Below, piece after piece: positions 45,746-59,233 of a DNA stretch of 64,000 nucleotides. Every line of letters begins with the position of its first letter. Positions within the stretch are counted from its first letter, which is position 1. This DNA comes from Scalesia atractyloides. Its lineage: Eukaryota; Streptophyta; Magnoliopsida; Asterales; Asteraceae. The notes under the pieces were generated by a model. It did no database searches and was not told where the DNA came from. It worked only from the letters and a program-made list of their open reading frames with translations. The stretch spans positions 38,763,369 through 38,827,368 of the forward strand of contig CAMTDV010000027.1 in assembly GCA_947069175.1 (NCBI GenBank), written 5' to 3'. Both the position numbers and the translations under genes were made by a program.

Positions 45746-45750
45746 TCTTT
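45746..45750. repeat. Target-site duplication TCTTT (right)
   Basis: Exact partner of 39739-39743. Confidence 0.88.
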
Positions 45751-47527
45751 TTATTTCATTTGTGCAAACGGATGTTTCATGGGGGCTTTTCTTGTCCAGC
45801 TGGTGTTTGTATATAGAAGCTAGATCTATTTTGATATTCATATATATGCTTGCTGTTCTAAATTGTTCTTGCTTTCTTTATCTGATCACCTAGTGAAAAA
45901 CTTATTTACTTTCCAGAATTATGTGGAAATCAAGGGTTTATATTCATAAATATGTCGAAATTGAAAATTGGACTGGATGTGTACGTTGTCTTGCTTTCTA
46001 TGTGTTGAATTCAGTAAAGATCCATTCGAATTAGATCTTGTTTGCGCTTTGAGGGTTTACATCTTTTGTTATCTTTCTAGTCTTAGGGTAATTATGTTAA
46101 CAATTTTTTTTTTCAAAATCTTAATTGGCTTAGTGTTTTCAAGATTTCAGTACTGTAAAAGAATGTTGGTGTAAACTCAATTGCTAATGTACAAGTTTCT
46201 TTATTTAATTTCATGTAGATTTTTATTAAAAAATAGAAGGATTTAACATTTTTTTGGTTGGTTAAAAAATAGAAGGATTTTCTACCTGTAGTTTCTGTTT
46301 ATATATGGATCTAAAAAGGTCAATGCCTCGATCTCTTGAAAACCCTAAGCGGAAACCATGTAATTTGACAACATTGTCAAACTTGCTCATCATCTAAGAA
46401 GCTAGATTCCTTCCAAGTGTGGTTCTTTTAACCATTAAGTGATACGAGGAGTTGGATGGTTTTTTTTAAATGATGCAACTTTCAAATTAATAATGTGAAG
46501 AGGGTAAATGCACTAAAAGTTGAGTTTTGGCTAACCTTGGATTGCATTTTTCTTGATTTTCATAATTCGGATTACCACCCAAAATGCATACATTATTTTA
46601 AAATTTTAAAAAATTAATGGTTGTAAACCCTGGATTATGAGAGTTTGTGTAGTGAGGATTGTTTGCCATAAATTAAAAAAAATAATAAAAAATTCAGGGT
46701 TGTCAACATGCATGGTGGTTGGATCTATATCAGTATGAGAATCAGGAGGAAAGGTGAGGAAATGGTTGTTTGTCACCAGCTATGGAGAAAAGAAGAGAGA
46801 AACAAGGGATTTTTGTTATCAAGAAAAAACACAATTTTCTACATACCAACAAAGAAATTCTATTTACTATAATTAATTTGAATTTTGTATCATTTAAAGA
46901 AAAAGCGAATGTGATATGAGAAGTGTTAGTAACTTTTTTTATACACCAATCAATTTGAGCACATGAAATAAACCTTAAATACAATTCTTGATGTTAGGAT
47001 GGTGATCGTATAAATTTGTTGAGAAGATTTATTTTGTAAACGCAAATTAGATTTATGCTTAGCTTGAGTCTTCAAATATTTTGTAACTTCACACTCATCT
47101 CATTTAATTTAGTTACTACCTCTAGTCTGCGGCTCTTAATATGGTTCTATGGCTGCATAAATTTGTATTACAGGTATATTTTGTTTTGTTTCAGAAATTG
47201 AAATGAAGAAGATGATGCATTCTGATATGACAATCAAGGTTTTCTTTCTACTCGCTCTGCATGCTCAACAAACGGTAGCGCAACCTATTATATTAAGTGT
47301 CACCTATTTATTTAGAAAATGTAGAATGGTAATATGCTACTCTCAACTGATTTGTTCCTTCCTCGTTCTCCTTATTTCTTAAACCGTTTTTATATAAATG
47401 GGTAAAAAAGACTAAGACACTCTTGGGTGATCAGATCTAATAGAAAAATTAACTAGGTTAGGTCTAAGGAACTTAACGTGCTGAATTTTAAAACATAAAG
47501 TACACCGCCTGAAAAAGATTAACAAGA
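45751..47527. other. Degenerate duplicated region flanking array 2
   Basis: 45815-46270 matches 32166-32400, and 47150-47400 resembles 30540-30780, so this is a second copy of an older sequence tract associated with the array units. AT-rich; only the small ORF at 47203 is notable. Confidence 0.5.
47203..47382 (+). CDS. Small ORF with signal-peptide-like start (59 codons)
   Basis: ATG at 47203 to TAA at 47380-47382. The N-terminus is basic, then hydrophobic with a plausible cleavage region (MKKMMHSDMTIKVFFLLALH, then AQQTVAQP), as in secreted plant proteins. The rest is basic/Cys-containing and then hydrophobic (CSFLVLLIS). A related but broken start occurs at about 30604 (ATGAAGAAGATCATGCAT, stop after 13 codons). 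It may be the first exon of a lost gene from which the array sequences descend. The upstream TTTCAG and internal GTAGCG could be splice sites. Family not recognised; it may be non-functional. Confidence 0.3.
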   Translation: MKKMMHSDMTIKVFFLLALHAQQTVAQPIILSVTYLFRKCRMVICYSQLICSFLVLLIS

Positions 47528-47806
47528 CAATTTTTGAAATTCACTCAAAAAATCTCTATTATCTATTAACTTTATCTAATCCTTATGTTTTCTCTAAACA
47601 CTAAATTGGTATATCATTTGTACGTGATCCTGTTCAATAATAGATGCTAAAAAAACCTATCTGGTAAAGAGTTCAATAAGTGTTTGTGTGAGAGGTTGGT
47701 TCACCCCAAATCCCTCTTCGGTCACTTATCGAGGTCTCCTAAATTAATAACTGTTTTTTGTTAAGCTATGTAGCTAAAGTACACATACTACTTATCCATC
47801 TTCGGT

Positions 47807-48750
47807 CATGGCAAAACATAGCCTTAAACTCTCTCTAGTTATTACTCCAAAATCCGTCTCAATATGAGACTCCTCAGCCGCCGCTCTTCACCGGTTTCGC
47901 TCCTCCAAAACTCAAGGATCTAACATTTCTGTTACCTACTAAAGCATGTAATAAACGCCACAAGATTTCATTAATGGTAAAGAATGATGTACATGATCTA
48001 AAACTATCAAAATTATGTCACATTTATGGTATATATTGTATGTGAAGAAAGATAGAAAGATTTCATTTGTTAATTAATGGGTCAATCCAACATTGTATAG
48101 ATGCAATAGATGACATAAACTCAATAAGAGAAGCTAGTAAGAGAACCTAAAGATTTTTGTTGTTATCTACATTCAAGGAAAAACATGCTTCAATGGCAAA
48201 AAGCAGCCAAACATTGTGTGTGTTTTGGCAAATTAGGAATACATGGTTGTAGCCTTTTTGCAATGTCCAAGATTTTGGAATGAAAATTGTGTTTGGTTAT
48301 AAGGCATAGTGGGCAAATCTAAAATGTGTTTCTTATTCCAAAAATTTCGGTTTTCGGATTTGCCATAACTACACCATGATGCAAATGAAGCATGTTTTTC
48401 CTTGAGTATAAATAAACTACTTACATCTTTGGCATATGTTACTAGCTTCTCTTACTGAGTTTATGCCATCCAGCACATCTGTTAATAGCTTCTCTAATGA
48501 TTCTTCACGTACCATATATACGTAAGTGTGACATATGATTTTCTTAATTTTAGATCAGGCTCATCATTTTTTACAATTTAAGAAGTTTTTTAGAGGTTTT
48601 CACATGTTCGAGAAGCTAATTGAAATGTCTGATCTTTGAGTTTTTGGTGGAGCCAGAAACCAGTGAAGAGGGGCGGCTTAGGACGCTGATATTGGGGCGG
48701 ATTTTGGAGAAGCAACTAGAAAAAGTATATGGCTTTGATAGACCAGAAAG
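47807..48750. repeat. Foldback unit 10
   Basis: Complete but diverged; a segment of the right arm near 48480-48500 is shortened. Confidence 0.75.
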
Positions 48751-49300
48751 AGAAAAAAATAACATATGTATTTAAATTAACGAACTCATAAATATGCAAT
48801 TGTCAATTCATGGAAAAGTAAATCGATTGCCATGTGGCGAGAATGGTATGAATACCTGCTTGCATCCAATTGACTCACATCTACTACATATGAACTCATG
48901 GTCTGATACGTTTTTAGGGTCCACTAAAAAAATAAAAAAGCTTTACAGATAATGACATAGGTATACAGTTTTATCTTGTTATATATTTACTAAAAGTTCA
49001 TAGTGCTTGTTGATTTAATATAATTGCTTTATATAGAGAGAGTTTTAGTGCGAAAAAAAAACTTAAACCTACTTTTTTATTAATTGTTTATATATTTTAT
49101 ACTTATACTTAAAACTTCATGGTGCATATTGAGTTCAATAAGTATTTGTGTGAGAGGTTGGTTCACCTCAAATCCCACCTCAGTTGGATATAAGTTATTA
49201 TGTAAGCAACTCTAGTAACTTATCGAGGTCTACTAAATTAATAACTATTTTTTGTTAAGCTATGTAGCTAAAGTGCACATACTACTTATCCATCTTTGGT

Positions 49301-50280
49301 CATGGCAAAACACAGCCTTAAACTCTCTATAGTTATTACTCCAAAATCCATCTCAATATCAGACTCCCCATCCGATCCTCTTCACCTCTCGCCCCCCAAA
49401 AAACTCAAGGATCTAATATTTCTGTTATCTACTTAAACATGTAATAAACGCTACAAGATTTCATTAATGGTAAAGAATGATGTGCATGATCTAAAACTAA
49501 CAAAACATTTACGATATATATCTTATGTGAAGAAAGATGCAAAGGAAGAATGATTTCATTGGTTTATTAATGGGTCAATCCAACATTGTATAGATGCAAT
49601 AGATGACATAAACTCAATAAGAGAAGCTAGTAAGAGAACCTAAAGATTTTTGTTGTTATCTACATTCAAGGAAAAACATGCTTCAATGGCAAAGAGCGGC
49701 CAAACATTGTGTGTGTTTTGACAAATTTGGAATACATGGTTGTGGCCTTTTTGCAATGTCGAAGATTTTGCAACCAAGACTGGGTTTGGTTATAAGGCAT
49801 AGTCAGCAAATCTAAATGTGTTTCTTATTCCAATATATTAAGTTTTCGGATTTTCCATAACTACACCATGATGCAAATGAAGCATGTTTTTCCTTGAATA
49901 TAAATAAACTACTTTAATCTTTGGCATCTGTTATTGGCTTCTCTTACTGAGTTTATGCCATCTATCACATCTGTAGAATGTGGGGTTGGCCCATTAACCA
50001 ATTCAATGAAACTTCTCTTCGTTTACATCGTTCTTCACGTACCATATATACGGTAAGTGGGACATATGATTTTGACAATTTTGATCAGGCTCATCATTTT
50101 GTACAATTTAATAACTTTTGTAGAGGTTTTCACATGTTAGAGAAGGTAATTGAAATGTCTAATCTTTTAGTTTTTGATGGAGCCGGAAACCAGGAATGAG
50201 GGGCGGCTTAGGACGCTGATACTCGGGCGGATTTTGGAGTAGCAACTAGAAAAAGTATATGGCTCTGATAGACCATGACA
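49301..50280. repeat. Foldback unit 11
   Basis: Complete. Preceded by a shortened spacer (from 48751). Confidence 0.8.
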
Positions 50281-50860
50281 GAGAAAAAATAACATGTGTA
50301 TTTAAAATAAGGAACTCATCAATATACAATTGTCAATTCATGGAAAAGTAGATTGATTGCCATGTGGCCAGAATGGTATGAATACCGGCTTGCATCCAAT
50401 TGACTCATGTCTGCTACATATGAACTCATTGAACTCATTGTTTGATACGTTTTTAGGGTCCACTATAAAACTAACTTTCATACCAACCTGGATTTCACTG
50501 GAATCTTTAGCAATGTGAATACACCCGATAATGACAGAGGTATAAAGTTTTATCTTGTTATCTATTTACTAGAAGTTCATAGTGCTTGTTGATTTGATAC
50601 AATTTCTTTATATAGAGAGAGTTTAAGTGCAAAAGGAAACTTAAACCTAATTTTTTATTAGCTGTTTATATTTTTTATACTTATATATAAAATTTCAAGG
50701 GGCATATTGTGTTCAATAAGTATTTTTTGTGAGAGGTTAGTACACCACAAATCCCCTCCTCAGTTGGATAAAAAGTTATCATATAAGCTATCCTCAATTA
50801 ATAATTGTTTTTTGTTAAGCTATGTAGCTAAAGTACACGTACTACTTATCCGTCTTCGGT

Positions 50861-51842
50861 CTTGGCAAAACATAGCCTTAAACTCTCTCTAGTTATTACT
50901 CCAAAATCCGTCTCAATATGAGACTCCTCAGCCGCCCCTCTTCACCGGTTTCGTTCCCCCAAAACTCAAGGATGTAACATTTCTATTACCTACTAAAACA
51001 TGTAATAAATGCTACAAGATTTCATTAACGGTAAAGAATGATGTGCGTGATCTAAAACTAACTAAATTATGTCACATTTACGGTATATCGTATATGAAGA
51101 AAGATGGAAAGGAAGAAAGATTTCATTGGTTAATTAGTGGGTCAATCCAACATTGTATAGATGACATAAACTCAATAAGAGAAGCTAGTAATTGAAGCTA
51201 AAGATTTTAGTTGTTTATCTACATTCAAGAAAAAACATGCTTTATTGGCAAAGAGCAGCGAAACATTGTGTGTGTTTTGGAAAATTTGGAATACATGGTT
51301 GTGGTCTTTTTGCAATGTCAAAGATTTTGGAACAAAGACTGGGTTTGGTTATAAGGCATAGTCCGCAAATCTAAATGTGTTTCTTATTCCAATATATTCT
51401 GTTTTTTGGATTTGCCATAACTACACCATGATGCAAATGAAGCATGTTTTTCCTTGAATATAAATTAAACTACTTTAATCTTTGGCATCTATTATTGGCT
51501 TCTCTTACTGAGTTTATGCCATCTATCACATCTGTAGAATGTGGGGTTGGCCCGTTAACCAATTCAATGAAACTTTTCTTCGTTTACATCATTCTTCACG
51601 TACCATATATACGGTAAGTGTGACATATGATTTTGACAATTTTACTCAGGCTCATCATTTTAGTACAATTTAATAAGTTTTGTAAAGGTTTTCACATGTT
51701 AGGGAAGGTAATGGAAATGTCTGATCTTTGAGTTTTTGCTGGAGCCGGAAACCAGGGATGAGGGGCAGCATAGGACGCTGATACTCGGGCGGATTTTGGA
51801 GTAGCAACTAGAAAAAGTATATGGCTCTGATAGACCATGACA
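50861..51842. repeat. Foldback unit 12
   Basis: Complete. Shares ACTCGGGCGGATTTTGGAG with unit 11. Confidence 0.8.
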
Positions 51843-52542
51843 GTGAAAAAACTAACATGTGTATTTAAAATAACGAACTCATCAATATACAATTGTCAAT
51901 TCATGAAAAAGTAGATTGATTGCCATGTGGCCAGAATGGTAGGAATACCAGCCTGCATCCAATTGACTCATGTCTGCTACATATGAACTCATTGTTTAAT
52001 ACGTTTTAGGGTCCACTATAAAACTAACTCTCATACCAAATTATATGTTTCAAGATGGTGTTTTTTTATAAAAAAATTAAAGAAAAAGCTTTAGAGAAGA
52101 TTAGAGGTAATCAAGAGATTTTAGAGGCTTTTTTCATTTCTTCATCCAATCTGGATTTCACTGACATCCTTAGCAATGTGAATACACCCGATAATGACAG
52201 AGGTATAAAGTTTTATCTTGTTATCTATTTACTAGAAGTTCATAGTGCTTGTTGATTTGATATAATTTCTTTATATAGAGAGAGTTTAAGTGCAAAAGGA
52301 AACTTAAACCTAATTTTTTGTTAACTGTTTATACTTTTTATACTTATATATAAAACTTCAAGGGCATATTGAGTTCAATAAGTATTTTTGTGAGAGGTTG
52401 GTTCACCACAAATCCCCTCCTCAGTTGGATAAAAAGCTATCATGCAAGCAACTCTAGTAACTTATGGAGGTCTCCTAAATTAATAATTGTTTTTTGTTAA
52501 GCTATGTAGCTAAAGTACACGTACTACTTATCCATCTTCGGT

Positions 52543-53522
52543 CATGGCAAAACATAGCCTTAAACTCTCTCTAGTTATTACTCCAAAATCCGTCTCAATA
52601 TGAGACTCCTCAGCCGCCCCTCTTCACCGGTTTCGCTCCCCCAAAACTCAAGGATGTAACATTTCTATTACCTACTAAAACATGAAATACACGCTACAAG
52701 ATTTCATTAACGGTAAAGAATGATGTGCGTGGTCAAAAACTAACAAAATTATGTCATGTTTACGGTATATATCGTATATGAAGAAAGATGGAAAGGAAGA
52801 AAGATTTCATTGGTTAATTAATGGGTCAATCCAACATTGTATAGATGACGTAAACTCCACAAGAGAAGCGAGTAATTGAAGCTAAAGATTTTAGTTGTTT
52901 ATCTACATTCAAGGAAAATCATGCTTTATTGGCAAAGAGCAGCGAAACACTGTGTGTGTTTTGGAAAATTTAGAATACATGGTTTTGGTCTTTTTGCAAT
53001 GTCGAAGATTTTGGAACAAAGACTGGGTTTGGTTATAAGGCATAGTCGGCAAATCTAAATGTGTTTCTTATTCCAATATATTCGGTTTTCGATTTGCCAT
53101 AACTTCACCATGATGCAAATGAAGCATGTTTTTCCTTGAATATAAGTAAACTACTTAAATCTTTGGCATCTGTTATTGGCTTCTCTTACTGAGTTTATGC
53201 CATCTATCACATCTGTAGAATGTGGGGCTGGCCCACTAACAAATCCAATGAAACTTTTCTTGTTTTACATCGTTCTTCACGTACCATATATATGGGAATT
53301 GTGACATATGATTTTGACAATTTTGATCAAGCTCATCATTTTGTACAATTTAAGAAGTTTTGTAGAGGTTTTCACATGTTAGAGAAGTTAATTGAAATGT
53401 CTGATCTTTGAGTTTTTGCTGGAGTCGGAAACCAGGGATGAGGGGCGGCTTAGGACGCTGATACTAGGGCGGATTTTGGAGTAGCAACTAGAAAAAGTAT
53501 ATGGCTTTGATAGACCATGATA
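52543..53522. repeat. Foldback unit 13
   Basis: Complete. Carries diagnostic GGAAAATCATGC and ATGGTTTTGGTC variants shared only with unit 14. Confidence 0.8.
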
Positions 53523-54175
53523 GTGAAAAACTAACATGTGTATTTTAGATAACGAACTCATCAATATACAATTGTCAATTCATTGAAAAGTAGATTGATT
53601 GCCATGTAGCCAGAATGGTATGAATACCAGCTTGCATCCAATTGACTCATGTCTGCTACATATGAACTCATTGTTTGATACGTTTTTAGGGTCCACTATA
53701 AAACTAACTTTCATACCAAATTATATGCAGCAGGATGGTGTTTTTTAGAAAAAAAATAATAAAAAAGGTTTACAGAAGATTAGAGGTAATCAAGAGATTT
53801 TAGAGACTTTTTTCATTTCTTCATCCAACCTGGATTTCACTGACATCCTTGTTATCTATTTACTAGAAGTTCGTAGTGCTTGTTGATTTGATATAATTTC
53901 TTTATATAGAGAGAGTTTAAGTGCAAAAGGAAACTTAAACCTAATTTTTTATTAACTTTTTATATTTTTTTATACTTATATATAAAACTTCAAGGGGCAT
54001 ATTGAGTTCAATAAGTATTTTTGTGAGAGGTTGGTTCACCACAAATCCCCTCCTCAGTTGGATAAAAAGCTATCATGCAAGCAACTCTAGTAACTTATGG
54101 AGGTCTCCTAAATTAATAATTGTTTTTTGTTAAGCTATGTAGCTAAAGTACACGTACTACTTACCCATCTTCGGT

Positions 54176-55157
54176 CATGGAAAAACATAGCCTTAAACTC
54201 TCTCTAGTTATTACTCCAAAATCCGTCTCAATATGAGACTCCTCAGCCGCCCATCTTCACCGGTTTCGCTCCCCCAAAACTCAAGGATGTAACATTTCTA
54301 TTACCTACTAAAACATGTAATAAACGCTACAAGATTTCATTAACGGTAAAGAATGATGTGCGTGGTCAAAAACTAACAAAATTATGTCATGTTTACGGTA
54401 TATATCGTATATGAAGAAAGATGGAAAGGAAGAAAGATTTCATTGGTTACTTAATGGGTCAATCCAACATTGTATAGATGACGTAAACTCACAAGAGAAG
54501 CGAGTAATTGAAGCTAAAGATTTTAGTTGTTTATCTACATTCAAGGAAAATCATGCTTTATTGGCAAAGAGCAGCGAAACACTGTGTGTGTTTTGGAAAA
54601 TTTAGAATACATGGTTTTGGTCTTTTTGCAATGTCGAAGATTTTGGAACAAAGACTGGGTTTGGTTATAAGGCATAATCGGCAAATCTAAATGTGTTTCT
54701 TATTCCAATATATTCGGTTTTTCGGATTTGCCATAACTTCACCATGATGCAAATGAAGCATGTTTTTCCTTGAATATAAGTAAACTACTTAAATCTTTGG
54801 CATTTGTTATTGGCTTCTCTTACTGAGTTTATGCCATCTATCACATCTGTAGAATGTGGGGTTGGCCCACTAACCAATCCAATGAAACTTTTCTTGTTTT
54901 ACATCGTTCTTCACGTACCATATATATATGGGAAGTGTGAGATATGATTTTGACAATTTTGATCAGGCTCATCATTTTGTACAATTTAAGAAGTTTTGTA
55001 GAGGTTTTCACATGTTAGAGAAGGTAATTGAAATGTCTGATCTTTGAGTTTTTACTGGAGCCGGAAACCAGTGATGAGGGGCGGCTTAGGACGCTGATAC
55101 TAGGGCGGATTTTGGAGTTGCAACAAGAAAAGTTTATGGCTCTGATAGACCATGACA
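54176..55157. repeat. Foldback unit 14
   Basis: Complete and nearly identical to unit 13 through the left arm and loop, indicating a recent duplication. Confidence 0.8.
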
Positions 55158-55861
55158 GATAAAAAATAACATGTGTATTTAAAATAACCAACTCATCAAT
55201 ATGAAATTGTCAATTCATGGAAAAGTAGATTGATTGCCATGTGGCGAGAATGGTATGAATACCAGCTTGTACCCAATTGACTCACGTCTGCTACATATGA
55301 ACTCATTGAACTCATTGGTTGATACATTTTTAGGGTCCACAATAAAACTAACTTTCATACCAAATTATATGTAGCAGGATGGTGATTATTTAGAAAAAAA
55401 AAAAAAAGCTTTAGAGAAGATTATAGGTAATCAAGACATTTTAGAGACTTGTTTCATTTCTTCATCCAACCTGCATTTCACTGACATCCTTAGCAATGTG
55501 AATACACCCGATGATGACAGAGGTATACAGTTTTACCTTGTTATCTATTTACCAAAAGTTCATAGTGCTTGTTGATTTGATATAATTGATTTATATAGAG
55601 AGAGTATAAGTGCAAAAGGAAACTTAACCTAATTTTTTATTAACTGTTTATATATTTTGTACTTCTATTTATAACTTCAAGTTGCATATTGAGTTCAATA
55701 AGTATTTTTGTGAGAGGTTGGTTCACCACAAATCCGTCCTCAGTTGGATAAAGAGCTATCATGTAAGCAACTCTAGTAACTTATCGAGGTCTACAAAATT
55801 AATAACTGTTTTTTTGTTAAGCTATGTAGCTAAAGTACACGTACTACTTATCCTCTTCGGT

Positions 55862-56850
55862 CATTGAAAAAAAAGCCTTAAACTCTCTCTAGTTATTACT
55901 CCAAAATCCGTCTCAATATGAGACTCCACAGCCGCCCCTCTTCACCAGGTTCGCTCCCCCAAAACTCAAGGATGTAACATTTCTGTTACCTACTAACACA
56001 TGTAATAAATGCTACAAGATTTCATAAATGGTAAAGAATGATGTGCGTGGTCTAAAACTAACAAAATTATGTCACATTTATGTATATATCGTATGTGTAT
56101 AAAGATGGAAAGGAAGAAAGATTTCATTTGTTTATTAATGGGTCAATACAACATTGTATAGATGCAATAGATGACATAAACTCAATAAGAGAAGCTAGTA
56201 AGAGAGGCTAAAGATTTTAGTTGTTTATCTACAGTCAAGTAAAAACATGCTTTATTGGCAAAGAGTAGCGAAACATTGTGTGTGTTTTGGCAAATTAGGA
56301 ATACAGGGTTGTGGTCTTTTTGCAATGTAGAAGATTTTTGGAACGAAGACTGGGTTTGGTTATAAGGCATAGTCGGGAAATCTTAATGTGTGTCTTATTC
56401 CAATATATTTGGTTTTCGGATTTGCCATAACTACACCATGATGCAATCAAGCATGTTTTCCTAGAATATAAATAAACAACTTCAATCTTTGGCATCTGTT
56501 ATTGGCTTCTCGTATTGAGTTTACGCCATCTATCACATTTTTAGAATGTGGGGTTGGCCCGTTAAACAATCCAATGAAACTTTTCTTCCTTTACATCATT
56601 CTTCACGTACCATATATACGGTAAGTGTGATGTATGATTTTGTTAACTTTAGATCAGTCTTATCATTTTTTACAATTTAAGAAGTTTTGTAGAGGTTTTC
56701 ACATGTTAGAGAAGGTAATTGAAATGTCTGATCTTTGAGTTTTTACTGGAGCCGGAAACCAGTGATGAGGGGCGGCTTAGGACGCTGACACTAGGGCGGA
56801 TTTTGGAGTTGCAACAAGAAAAAGTTTATGGCTCTGATAGACCATGACAG
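55862..56850. repeat. Foldback unit 15
   Basis: Complete. The outer right arm matches unit 14 (ACTGGAGCCGGAAACCAGTG), while the inner right arm is closer to units 1-2 (GTTAACTTTAGATCAGTC), suggesting a chimera. Confidence 0.8.
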
Positions 56851-57559
56851 ATAAAAAATAACATGTGTATTTAAAATAACAACTCATCAATATGCAATTG
56901 TCAATTCATGGAAAAGTAGATTGATTGCCATGTGGCGAGAATGGTATGAATACCAGCTTGCATCCAATTGACTCACGTCTGCTACATATGAACTCATTGA
57001 ACTCATTGTTTGATACGTTTTTAGGGTCCACTAAAAAACTAACTCTCATACCAAATTATGTGTAGCAGGATGGTGTTTTTTTAGAAAAAAAAAATAGAAA
57101 AGCTTTAGAGAAGATTAGAGGTAATCAAAAGATTTTAGAGACTTTTTTTCATTTCTTCATCCAACCTCTAAGGATTTCACTGACAACCTTAGCAATGTGA
57201 ATACACCCGATAATGACAGAGGTATACAGTTTTATCTTGTTATCTACTTACTATATGTTCATAGTGCTTGTTGATTTGATATAATTACTTTATATAGAGA
57301 GAGTTTAAGTGCATAAGGAAACATAAACCTATTTTTTTATTAACTGTTTATATATTTTATGCTAGTATTTAAAACTTCACCGTGCATATTGAGTTCAAAA
57401 GTATTTTTGTGAGAGGTTGGTTCACCACAAATCCCGCCTCAGTTGGATAAAAGCTATCATGTAAGCAACTCTAGTAACTTATCAAGGTCTCCTTAATGAA
57501 TAATTGTTTTTGTTTAAGCTATGTAGCTGAAGTACACATACTACTTATCCATCTTCGGT

Positions 57560-58538
57560 CATGGCAAAACAAAGCCTTAAACTCTCTCTAGTTATTACTC
57601 CAAAATCCGTCTCAATACGAGACTCCTCAGCCACCCCTCTTCACCGGTTTAGCTCCCCCAAAACTTAAGGGTGTAACATTTCTGTTACCTACTAAAACAT
57701 GTAATATACGCTGCAAGATTTCATTAACGAAAAAGAATGATGTGCGTGATCTAAAACTAACAAAATTAAGTCACCTTTACGGTATATATCGTATGTGAAG
57801 AAAGATGGAAAGGAAGAAAGATTTCATTGTTAACTAATGGGTCAATCCCATTGTAAAGATGCAATAGATATCATATAACTCAATAAGTGAAGCTTGTAAG
57901 AGAAGCTAAAGATTTTAGTTGTTTATCTACATTCAAGGAAAAACATGCTTTATTTGGCAAAGAGCAGCCAAACATTTGTGTGTTTTTGGCAAAATTAGGA
58001 ATACATGGTTGTGGTCTTTTGCAATATCGAAGATTTTTGAACGAAGACTGGGTTTGGTTATAAGCATAGTCGGCAAATCTAAATGTGTTTCTATTCCATT
58101 ATTCTGTTTTTCGGATTTGCCATAACCTCACAATGATGCAAATGAAGCATGTTTTCCTTGAATATAAGTAAACTACTTAAATCTTTGGCATCTGTTATTG
58201 GCTTCTCTTACTGAGTTTATGCCATCTACCACATCTGTATAATGTGGGGTTGGCCCATTAACCAATCCATTCAAACTTTTCTTGGTTTACATGGTCTTCA
58301 CGTACCACGGTAAGTGTGACATCTAATTTTGATAACTTTAGATCTGTCTTATCATTTTTGACAATTTAAGAAGTTTTGTAGAGGTTTTCACATGTTGGAG
58401 AAGGTAAGTGAAATGTCTGATCTTTGAGTTTTTTTCTGGAGCCGGAAACATTGAAGAGGGGCGGCTTAGGACGCTCATACTGCGGTGGATTTTGGAGTAG
58501 CAACTAGAAAAAGTTTATGGCTCTGATAACCATGACAG
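57560..58538. repeat. Foldback unit 16
   Basis: Complete, with many single-base deletions. Confidence 0.8.
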
Positions 58539-59233
58539 AGAAAAAATAACATGTGTATTTAAACTAACGAACTCATCAAAATGCAATTGTCAATTCATGG
58601 AAAAGTAGATTGATTGCCATGTGGCGAGAATGGTATGAATACCAGCAAGCATTCAATTTACTCACGTCTGCTACATATGAACTCATTGTTTTGATACGTT
58701 TTTAGGGTCCACTAAAAAACTTCATACCAATCATATGTAGTAGATGGTGTTTTTTTTAGAAAAAAAATAAAAAAAGCCTTACAGAAGATTAGAGGTAATC
58801 AAGAGATTTTAGAGACTTTTTTCATTTCTTCATCCAACCTCTACAGATTTCACTTACATCCTTAGCAATGTGAATACACCCAATAATGACAGAGGTATAA
58901 GAGTTTTGTCTTGTTATCTACGTACTAAAAGTTCATAGTGCTTGTTGATTTGATATAACTGCTTTATATAGAGAGAGTTTAGGTGCAAAAGGAAACTTAA
59001 ACCTATTTTTTATTCAACTGTTTATATATTTTATACTTGTATTTAAAACTTCAAGGTGCATATTGAGTTCAAAAGTATTTTTGTGAGAGGTTGATTCACC
59101 ACAAATCCCTACTCAGTTGGATAAAAGCTATCATGTAAGCAACTCTAGTAACTTATCAAGGTCTCCTACATGAATAATTGTTTTTGTTTACCCTATGTAG
59201 CTAAAGTACACATACTACTTATCCATCTTCGGT

